Source of the DNA: Numida meleagris
Lineage: Eukaryota; Chordata; Aves; Galliformes; Numididae
NCBI RefSeq assembly: GCF_002078875.1
Contig: NC_034410.1
Span: forward strand, 36,930,108 to 36,994,107
Reading direction: 5' to 3'
DNA: 64,000 bases
Shown: in pieces, positions 55,326 to 64,000 of the stretch
How the letters are laid out: each line of letters starts with the position of its first letter
Numbering within the stretch: position 1 is the first letter of the stretch
Program-made: the position numbers and the translations under genes
The notes under the pieces: generated by a model
The model's input: the letters and a program-made list of their open reading frames with translations, nothing else
Told to the model about the DNA's origin: nothing
Databases searched by the model: none

Positions 55326-56235
55326 TAAAACAGTAAAATAGAATCATAGAATAAGTAAGGTTGGTAAAGGCCTCTAATATCATCTAGTCCAATGCATCAA
55401 CCCATTACTTACATGCCCACTGAACCATGTCCCGAAGTGCCACATCTACACTTCTCTTGAACACCTCCAGGGGACAGTGTCCCTATCACTTCCCTGGGCA
55501 GCCTATTCCAATGCCTCTCTGCTTTTTCTAAGAAATTTTTCCTAATATTCACCCTGAACCTCCCCTGGTGGAACTTGAGGTCACTGGACGTGGCTCTGGC
55601 AGCCTGGTCTAGTGGTTGGCGGCCCTGCACTTAGCAGGGTGGTTGAGACTTGATGATCTTTGAGATCCTTTTCAACCCAGGCCATTCTATGATTCTATGA
55701 TTACTTCTCATCCTATCACTGTTACCTGGGAGAAGAGGCCGACCCACACATCACTACACCCTCCTTTCAGGCAGCTGTAGAGTGTGATCAGGTCTCCCCT
55801 GAACCTCCTCTTCTCCAGACTCCAGTTCTCTCAGCCACTCCCATAAGACTTGTGCTCCAGTCCCCTCATCAGCTTTGTTGGCCTCCTCTGAACACGCTGC
55901 AGGGCCTCAATGTCTTTCTTGTAAGTGAGAGGCCCAAAACTGAATGCCATAGTGGAGGTGCGGCCTCACCAGTGCTGAGTTCAAAGGGACAGTCACCTCC
56001 CTGCTTCTGCTGACTACACTATTTCTGATACATGCCAGGATGCTTTGGCTTTCTTGGCCACTTGGGCACACTGCTGGCCCACATTAAGCCAGCTGTCAAC
56101 TAACACCCCCAGAACATTTTCCTCCATGCAGTTTTCCAGCCACTCTGCCTCAGGCCTGTAGCAGTACGTGGGGTTTTTGTGACCAAAGTGCACGACTTGG
56201 CACTTGTTAAAGCTCATACAATTGGACTTAGCCAA
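55326..56235 (-). mobile_element. CR1 LINE, 5'-truncated, interrupted by another CR1 tail
   Basis: On the - strand it runs from MSFNKCQVVHFGHKNPTYCY (about 56215) through [21 protein letters not shown] and the QRV..RRPTKL-type region to [39 protein letters not shown] and a tail reading TTCTATTCTATGATTC backwards near 55340. Several frameshifts are present (for example the missing bases in CGTCAGAAATAG..GCATG near 56030), so it is an old copy. About 115 bases of an oppositely oriented CR1 tail are inserted at 55585-55700. Confidence 0.9.
55585..55700 (+). mobile_element. CR1 3' tail nested inside a minus-strand CR1
   Basis: The + strand reads GTGGCTCTGGCAGCCTGGTC, then GGCGGCCCTGC..AGCAGG, GAGACTTGATGATCTTTGAG and CCATTCTATGATTCTATGA, the terminal part of a different CR1 subfamily. 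The host CR1 sequence resumes with TTACTTCTCATCCTATCACT, joining up with ...GGAACTTGAGGTCA on the left. The left edge is uncertain by about 10 bases. Confidence 0.85.
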
Positions 56236-57904
56236 TTATATATGAGTATACAAACTTTTTTGACCTGAAATCTTCTACAGTTTAGTCATCATGGCAAATT
56301 AACAATGCAACATTATGTGGGCTAGAATTGTTGAAGGAAGGGTGATAATTCTGTCATCCTGCATACTGTCCTGCCAGACCAGGAAGTCTTTGCTCAGTCT
56401 TTCATACCGGTGTTTGCAGAACAACGAGCACTCCACAAGAGCACACTCCCTGCAGGAGTTGTCACTGCCTTGGTGTCTGCATTTATATCAAGAATAATCT
56501 TCATTAATAACTTCTACACAGATATTTGACTGTGTTCAGTCTATTACAGTGTCAATTCAATTTAGCTGTAGCTGATACAATATGGATATATCTATCATTA
56601 TCCTAGTACTCTGCTAGCTTTATTTTTTAATTTGAGTGATTTATAAAATCTCTTAATCCCAACTCTACAATTAATCTTGCTAGGGACTTTAATCTCAGTT
56701 GACTGAAAATGGTTCACAGGACTTGAAAGCTGCAATATGCTAAATCACCTCTAAATCAAAATTAAAATAACAGAAAACTCCATTTCCTCCCTGTAAATCT
56801 CATATGTCTATCAAATGACTGAAAAATTGTTCTCAGCATTTGAAAGCTTAGCTGCTTTAAATTAACTGTGAGACTGCACGGGGAGTCTTTTCCCTTTGTA
56901 AATATAATATACAGTGTGTGTAGAGTCTGGTCTTAATGGCAATATTAAACATCTCTTGAGTTTGTTACATGTAATTTCCATATAACACTAATCTCTGTGC
57001 ACAAAATATCATTATTTGGAATCCTTCTGCCATGGTACAATCTTTGTACCTATTTCATAAATTCAGTGTCATGTACGATGGGCACTTCCTTTTATTCTTG
57101 GCTTTACTCTATCACACTTAACATATAAGTGATAGGCTGTTAAGGACACTTTTGCCTGTTTGCAAGGGTAGATGAGAAAAAATAAGCGTTCCTTGATATT
57201 GCTAACCTAAATTGCTCGAACAAAGCTTACATGGCAGACCCATACTTTCACTTACGTTTGTCTCCATTAACCCAGTTTACATGTGAGCCTCCCAAACTCA
57301 CAGTCACCTTAAATCCAGGCTATTTGATCACCAACATGTACCATATCTGCAGCTCTGCTGTAGGCAGGGCTTCAGTCCACCTTCTCTTGCCCTCCCCATG
57401 ACATGACCCTCCTTCCAATGCAACAGCTTCCTGTCACTTATCCCTGACACCACGTGCCTCATCACCACTTGCTGGGATGTTCCACGCATGCCATACGCTG
57501 TGTGTCTGCGGGCAGTGCTGCACCTATAGGGCAGTACACAGCATTCAGCTCAGTGTGGGTCAAACCAGGTGGCTCCTTCAGAAACTTCAGTGCGTCCCCA
57601 AATGACAGAATCACAGAGACATGGAGGATAGAAACACTTAAGGCAGAAGATGGGATCCATGACTATATTTTATTACCAATGAATGCAAAAGACATTTGAT
57701 GGAACAACACCATGTAAATCTCTGAGATTTCTTTTGAATTCAGATATCTGAGAATCCTTATACTACCTGCCAAGTGGAATTGCCATTTCTTCTAATGAAC
57801 AGACTTCTTTTTTGCTCTTTAAGATATTAATTTATATCACTGGTTTGTATTTACTTGTTTAGTCTTGATGAAAATGGCTCTAACCAACAAAGATCTTCTT
57901 TCTC
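56236..57904. other. Intron sequence between CR1 elements, about 1.7 kb
   Basis: No recognisable gene or repeat. A faint AGAATCACAGAGACATGGAGGA string near 57607 resembles a CR1 tail only weakly. Confidence 0.5.
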
Positions 57905-57996
57905 TCTGGAGGTTGGTGGCTCTGCCTCTGGCAGGGGTGTTGGAACTTGATGATCCTTGGGGTCCCTTCCAACCCAAGCCATTCTATGATTCCCTC
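57905..57996 (+). mobile_element. CR1 LINE 3' end fragment
   Basis: GGAGGTTGGTGGCTCTGCCT, CTGGCAGGGGTGTTGGAACT, TGATGATCCTTGGGGTCCCT and TCCAACCCAAGCCATTCTATGATTCC form the last 90 bases of a CR1 element, closely related to the tail nested at 55585. It is strongly 5'-truncated. Confidence 0.9.
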
Positions 57997-60900
57997 CCCA
58001 AAGCTTAGAAGGTTCATAATTTCTTCCTATTTTCTACAAATGCTCAGTATACCAAGTACCTGCAGAGGCATTTTGTGGGGGTTGTCTTCTACCTCACAGC
58101 TATGGTTTGCATGTTGCGTGTCAAATTCACTTTCAAAAGGGGACCTGTGATGGCTGTTGGATGCTTTGGGAGCTACGTAATTCTGCCACATCACGCATGT
58201 TCTCACTACTGCATAAAATCTGTTTGTGAGCTAAAAATACACCTTACATCAGTGTTCTTTCTTGTCTTTTTTTATGTGTAGAGATGTATGTATATAGATG
58301 TGAAAGGGAGTTTTCTCTATATTATTACTATAGAAGAAGAACAAACTGTAAAGGTGCAAAATCAAGTCAGTTCTGAGGGGAAGGAGCACTTGGGGAACTC
58401 AGGGAGGAAGTGCATGTGGGACAATGCAGCCTACACGTTTTATTCTTGAAAGGAGGATTTGCTTTGTAGAAGCTAAATGGGCAGTAAGTCTTTAAAAATG
58501 TTGCTGTCTATAAACAGACTTTATTACTGACTTTCCATATGTAGTTACTAAATATAGTAAAGATTATGCTGATTAAACTAAAAATTATTTTAATAAAACT
58601 CATGCTGACTTTGTCAGACAATACCTTTGACATTTTGCATCTTACAATGTTATTTCAATTCTGAACCACTCTAACCTGGACAGTTTTCCATTTCCTTTTT
58701 TTTCTCTCCTGCTATTCTTTTACTTTCAGAAAACTGTACAGTTTAGGAAAATGTTTTACTTGCCCTCTCAGCTACGTCAGAGATTATTTAAAACCCCCTT
58801 CATGTTTTCTGCTATTAAATCTGTATGTAAGCTGAGTATATTTCTGTAAAGCACACATTTAGCATTGCTGTGCTTATTCATATTGATATTTTTTTCTGAG
58901 ACAGTGTGCGTAGTTACTCAGCTTCATAACTACCATGAATGTAATGAACAATTACTCACATTGCATACTGTTTCATTTTCAACAATGCTAAAGATTCCCT
59001 CACATGAATACTATTACATGCCTTTTAACTCATGATCACTTCTCACTAGCTATGTCTCACACAATGCATTTTGTTGCAGCAACTGCAGAATAGTTTGCAT
59101 ATCAGACTTTTCTGTAGGTCAAACAAAAGTAATTATGAGTTAATATTTCTTGCTAAAGCTGATCACATATATTTCCCTTTGATGTATTAAACTGTGGTTA
59201 TTCTTTGCCAACTAAAGTTTTATAAGAACTGTCTGAAGTTCATCTCTTGGCATATATTTAAACCTTGCTCTTTAACAGTGAGCATCATGTGGTCAGTCAT
59301 TTATTATGCACTTGATGTGATAATCCATTAAGTATCTCAACAATTGCTTGTGTGCATGCTACTAATCTGTAGCTGCGAAACAGAGATGGATCATCCTGTC
59401 ATAGAAAGGCAGCCTCAGTGCCGGGCACAGAAAAAATGAAGCACACTCTATGAGAAATTTAAGGATGCTAATTAACACAAAGGTTATTATATGGATATTG
59501 TGTCCCTCATAGCTGTAAATAACATTCACTTAGGTTGCTTTACAGTATTTTTCTAAAATGACTATAGACTGTAGGCCTGTTCTTGTTTTTTATTATTCTT
59601 TCTGTTTGAGCAGACAAATCTATTGCTCATAAATTCTGACAAACCGACATGAGAATTCTTACTCCCTCCTGAGCTCCATGAACATCATCATAAAGGGCAT
59701 CGTATTTTTTAATATATATATAACCTTTTCCGTATGCAGTACAACTTCTTCCACTTCAGGTAGTGCCACTGCAGTTTTATTAAAACAGAACTCCTGGGGA
59801 ATATTAGAGAAAGACAGAAGGTTCATCTCAAGAAGGACTGCAGGATTGCACCCTTGTAAGAAATGAAAGAGCTTGAAAGGAAATTTTGCAAAACTGCAGG
59901 AATGAGAGCCCTGGGATCTCAGTCCTGCTTCCAGTGTTGGCCAAGCAAAAGAGTTTCATTTCCATTTATTCTCCTGTGGACTCTGAATCTTCCCCTGCTC
60001 AGTCACCCAGCTTCAGTGGAAGGAATGAAGAACTGGGGATGGGATTTGAAATCAAACAGGCTGAATAATGCAGTTCCTGAGTGCATGTTGTAACTGCTTG
60101 CTTGCTAATATGCAAAAATTGAGTCATTTCTTCATCTAGATACAATTTGGAAGAGAACTACAAATTCAGTGGGGTCTGAAAGTACACGAGATGTGTTTGT
60201 GGAATCATCCCTTTCAGAGCTGCAGTGCTTTTACATGCCTGCCTCTGAGTTTCATCAAAGGTTAAGCTGGCCACCCTCATGGCTGCAAATGGCATGGTGG
60301 CTTCTTGGGTTTAGACCTAACATATGAACATTAGGTTCAAAACTGAGATAATGAGGGATTTTAAGACTAGATCATGTTGGAAAACCAGTGAGATCCAGGA
60401 GTAATTTGTCGTGACTGCAATCAGTTGCCTCCAGTCACTCAGCTGTATTCCATTTAAGTTTGCCCTTCCTCAGTTTTGTGAACAGTCTTTCTGTCCTAAA
60501 ACTTATACTCAGTGAAAAGCCAGTCATAGCTTTACATGTCCTTCTTTTCTCTGTAATCATTTTCTCTCCCTCTTTTAAATAAATGACCTCATATTCTTCT
60601 TAGAGACTATACAAAGGGTTTTTTTTTTATTTATATAATTCTGTTTTGCAATATTCAGAAGGTTTTGGCATTCACCAGTAGGTAAACAGATGAGTTTGTT
60701 GTTATTTGCTTCCATAACTGAATATAAATTCCTTATCATTACCCTTCAAAAGCTTCTTTATAGTACTTTTACAATTTTCAGAAGATAGCTCTATTTTTCA
60801 GTATTTCCCATAATTCACATTTCTCTGACCTGAACTTTTATTCAAAAAAAAATGAGATATCCTCTAAAAACTGCAGAACCAAAGAGAGTAAATCCATAGA

Positions 60901-62463
60901 GAACACTTATCTTTCAAAAACAAGATAAATTACTCCTCTACCATTCAGTTGTCTGAGAATAACTCCTACTATACACCCACACACTCCCTTGAGTCTCTGA
61001 ATGGGATTGTTTAGGTGTTTTCATTAGGGGATAAATGGAATTAGAATGCATCCTTTATGGGAACCATTTAAGTGGCATCAAAGGTTAAAATATGACCGTA
61101 TTAAAGAAAATGGAGCTAACCTGGAATGATGTTATCACTTGACTTCTCTCTACATACATAACAGAGATGACCTTGTATAACTTTAAAATGTGTGTATGGC
61201 AAACACAGCATCCAGAAAGCTACATGTCAGCGTTTCCCACGTTAGATGCAATTTGTAGCAATGTCTGGATGAGGAAAACAGTATGTCATCCCAGCTATCC
61301 TGCATCTTACTTTTGCTTCTTTGGCATATGAAAATGGGATGGGGCTGCTCAGCTTGTCCTTTTCAACAGATTTAGGACTGTGTAACTACCACCAGGCCAG
61401 AGCTTGCAAGGTGAAAGAAGATTATGGTTTTCCTGCAGGCTTCCTCAGCAGCTGAGAAGTTACACATGGGAATCACCCCTTCTTCTTGCACCAGTTCCAG
61501 CATCCCTCCACAAAACAGCCTGGGTGGGGAGGTGGGCAGAGGGCAGGCATATCCCCATTTGCCACAGGACATGGACATTTGTGGGCCAGTTCTGGATCTG
61601 CCACTTGGGTTTGCCTTTTTGTGGGTTGTCTCTCCTCCATGGCCAAGGAGGCCTGGGCAACACACGTCACGGCCAGCCATGGCAAGCTCTATGGCACCTG
61701 TGGATAGCATCACCTCCCACACCCCATCCACAGTTCCCGATGTGTTATGGCCATCATTCATACAGTGTCTTCTGAGATTCTGAAAACTTCAATATTTTTT
61801 CTGATGTTAGAATGCCACTGCATATTTGTATAGTCATTTTCAAGTGCAGTGACATATTTGGTGAGAGGATGACCTGTTTGTCAGTGATAAGCAGCAATCC
61901 TTATCATGGAAGTGGGTGCCTTCCTCAGTGTCACAGGTTTAAGATGTAGTAAAAATATATATATATCAAAGTATTTGTGAAGAACAGCCTTCCAACTACA
62001 AACATATGTAATCCTGACTACATTTATCCGCTGATAGCCTGGAGTTAAACAGCTTACATAAGATAAGGACTGCCTCCGATCAGCCGAATGGCTCTCTGAG
62101 TCCTGCCAAATTCACAGTGTTCTTTCTTGCTGCTTCAAAAAGAATGTGTGGCAATGTGTCTATCCACTAAAATGACAACAAAACAGTTGCACTTTAAAAT
62201 ATGGGCTCAAATTGATGGCATTCTCCTAAGCAGAGTATGAGCTCCAACTGAACCTTATCTTGAAATAATTTGAAAGTATAATTTAATCTGTGCAATGGAC
62301 TCAGTGGGTTTCCCTCACATTTGATGAGACCACGTATATATAATTACTCAGTGTATTCAAATACCACCAAATAAAGTCCTCAAATTTTTATTCATGGAAG
62401 CATGGAAAAGCACCTTTTTTCAGGAAAAGTAATTAAGCAAAAACTTCATTCCAGTTATGTACT
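57997..62463. other. AT-rich intron, about 4.5 kb, with one GC-richer patch
   Basis: No transposon is recognised. An AT dinucleotide run occurs at about 61955-61966. At 61372-61783 a GC-richer patch is open on both strands (129 codons minus, 123 and 119 codons plus) without recognised homology. Confidence 0.5.
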
Positions 62464-64000
62464 GAGAGGTGGAAACAAGGACAGTACCATAGGAAGAGTA
62501 TAAGAAAGCTGCTAGGCTGTGTAGGGGGATCAGGAAAGCCAAGGCCCAACTTGAATGAAACTTGGTGAGAGGTGCCAAGAAGAACAAGAAAGGTTTCTAC
62601 AGGTACCTCAACCATAAAAGGAAAGTTCAGTAGGATGTACTCCCCCCAGTGAGTGACACAGGCATTCTCGTAACAACAGCCAAGGAGAGGGTTGGGGTAC
62701 TCAACAACTTTTTTGCCTTGGTTTTCTCTGATAACTGTTCATTATACAGCCCTCAAACAGTTGTTTTGGAAGGAGGAGACTGGGGAAGCAACATCCATCC
62801 CACTGTAAGCAAATATCAGGTTCATGACCACCTGAGGAACCTTAACATCCACAAGTCTATGAGTCCTGATGAGATGTATCCCAGAGTCCTGAGGGAATTG
62901 GCTGATGTAGTCACCAAGGCACTCTTGATGATATTTGAAAAGTCGTGGCAATCAGGTGAATCCCTGGTGACTGAAAAAAGGCAACATCACACCCATTTTT
63001 AAGAAGGGTAAAAAGAAAGAATCTTGGAAACTACCAAACTGTCAGTCTCACTTCTGTGCCAGGAAAGATCATGGAGCAGATCCTTCTGGAAGCTATACTA
63101 AGGCACATGGAAGAGAGGGAGGCAATACAGGAGAACCAGCATGGCTTCATTAAGGGCCAATCCTGCTTGACCAACCTAGTGGCCTTTTATGATGGTGTCA
63201 CTGCATCAGGGGACAAGGGAAGATCCACTGATGTCACCTATCTGGACTTCAGTAAGGCCTTTGACATGGTACCCCACAACATCCTTCTCTCCAAATTGGA
63301 AAGATATGGATTTGATAGGTGGACTGTTGGATGGATGAAGAACTGGCTGCAGGATCAAGCCCAGAGAGTGGTGGTCAATGGCTCAGTGTCTGGATGGAGA
63401 TCACTGACGAGTGCTGTCCCCCATGGGTCAGTGCTGGGACCAATACTCTTTAATATCTTCATCAATGACAACAACAGTGGGGTCAAGTGCAACCTCTCCA
63501 CATTTGCGGATGACACCAAGCTGTGTGGTGCGGTCGGCATGCCCAAGACATGGGATGCCATCCAGAGGGACCTAGACAAGCTTAAGCAGTGGGCCCAGGA
63601 GAACATCATGAAGTTCAATAAACCCAAATTCAAGATCTTGCACCTGGGTCAAGGCAACCCCCACTACCAATACAAACTGAGGGATTAAAAGGTTGAACAC
63701 AGCCCTGCTGAAAAGTAGCTGAGGGTGCTAGTGGATGGGAAGCTGGGCGTGAGCCAGCAATGTGCCCTCGCAGCCCAGAAAGCCAATCGTATCCTGGGCT
63801 GCATCAAAAGAAGCGTGGCCAGCAGGGCGAGGAGGTGATCCTGCCCCTCTGCTCTGCGCTGGTGAGGCGTCACCTGGAGTACTGAGTCCAGATGTGAAGT
63901 CCTCAGTGAAGGAGAGAAATATACCTGTTGGAGCACATCCAGAGGAGGGCCACAAAAATGATCCAAGGGATGGAACAGCTCTACTGTGAGGACAGGCTGA
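62464..64000 (+). mobile_element. CR1 LINE, long copy cut by the window edge
   Basis: Begins in the ORF2 linker region (RWKQGQ, EEYKKAARLCRG, IRKAKAQLE, KKNKKGFYRYL) and continues through SDTGILVTTAKE, DHLRNLNIHKSMSPDEM, the RT domain and [20 protein letters not shown] to the last base of the window. It spans more of ORF2 than any other copy here but has several frameshifts and stops. The 3' UTR and tail must lie to the right of the window. Confidence 0.95.
62649..64000 (+). pseudogene. CR1 ORF2 pseudogene (linker, RT, C-terminal part; partial)
   Basis: Frame 1 (62649-63002) covers VLNNFFALVFSDN to [16 protein letters not shown]; a frameshift near 62960-63000 breaks it before the [13 protein letters not shown] region, and frame 2 (63056-63688) resumes at [22 protein letters not shown] motifs in frame 2: YLDFSKAFD (residues 62-70), [11 protein letters not shown] (119-129, where intact CR1 has [11 protein letters not shown]) and FADD (150-153). 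A TAA at about 63686, a TAG near 63716 and a one-base deletion in the GTCGAGGGAGG-type sequence near 63826 follow. The altered SAVPH motif alone would be expected to harm the polymerase. Confidence 0.92.

Noticed and set aside
57604..57640. Possible CR1 tail (AGAATCACAGAGACATGG)
   Set aside because: Short similarity with no adjoining UTR homology.

Overview
This window looks like nuclear DNA from a bird, most likely a galliform (chicken-like) genome. The diagnostic signals are many CR1 LINE fragments ending in the avian CR1 tail (ATTCTATG-type octamers), a short mariner-derived DNA transposon family, AT-rich non-coding sequence and a single vertebrate exon. The class call (bird) is firm. The galliform call is an inference from general knowledge of CR1 and Galluhop-type mariner elements.

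The only host coding sequence I can support is one 133-bp internal exon on the + strand at 49943-50075. It has a good splice acceptor and donor and encodes 44 residues of the UBC fold of a class III UBE2E ubiquitin-conjugating enzyme. The paralogue-diagnostic stretch ITFSPDYPF matches UBE2E2 better than UBE2E1 (TPEY) or UBE2E3 (SSDY). No neighbouring UBE2E2 exon is visible, so the window is this exon plus at least 49.9 kb of upstream intron and at least 13.9 kb of downstream intron.

The introns hold mobile elements. There are nine CR1 pieces: + strand at 4451, 15508, 57905, 62464 and the nested 55585; - strand at 13360, 22886, 33968 and 55326. The 22886-24296 copy keeps an uninterrupted reverse-transcriptase reading frame. 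The 62464 copy runs off the right edge. Four mariner-derived elements of about 0.55 kb (5788, 37001, 43131 and, reversed, 54772) share ends and the start of a transposase gene but have lost the catalytic core. One mariner copy abuts a CR1, which itself contains another CR1 tail (54772-56235). Simple repeats, a 32-bp minisatellite and two notable inverted repeats make up the rest.

The remaining sequence (1-4450, 6335-13359, 16352-22885, 24297-33967, 37558-43130, 43666-49942, 50076-54771, 57996-62463) is AT-rich intron with short chance reading frames on both strands. I found no RNA gene, CRISPR array, operon or bacterial feature, and no sign of a new multi-gene system. The best leads for a second look are the mariner deletion family, the structured inverted repeats, the composite transposon nest and a homeodomain-motif-rich block near the exon.
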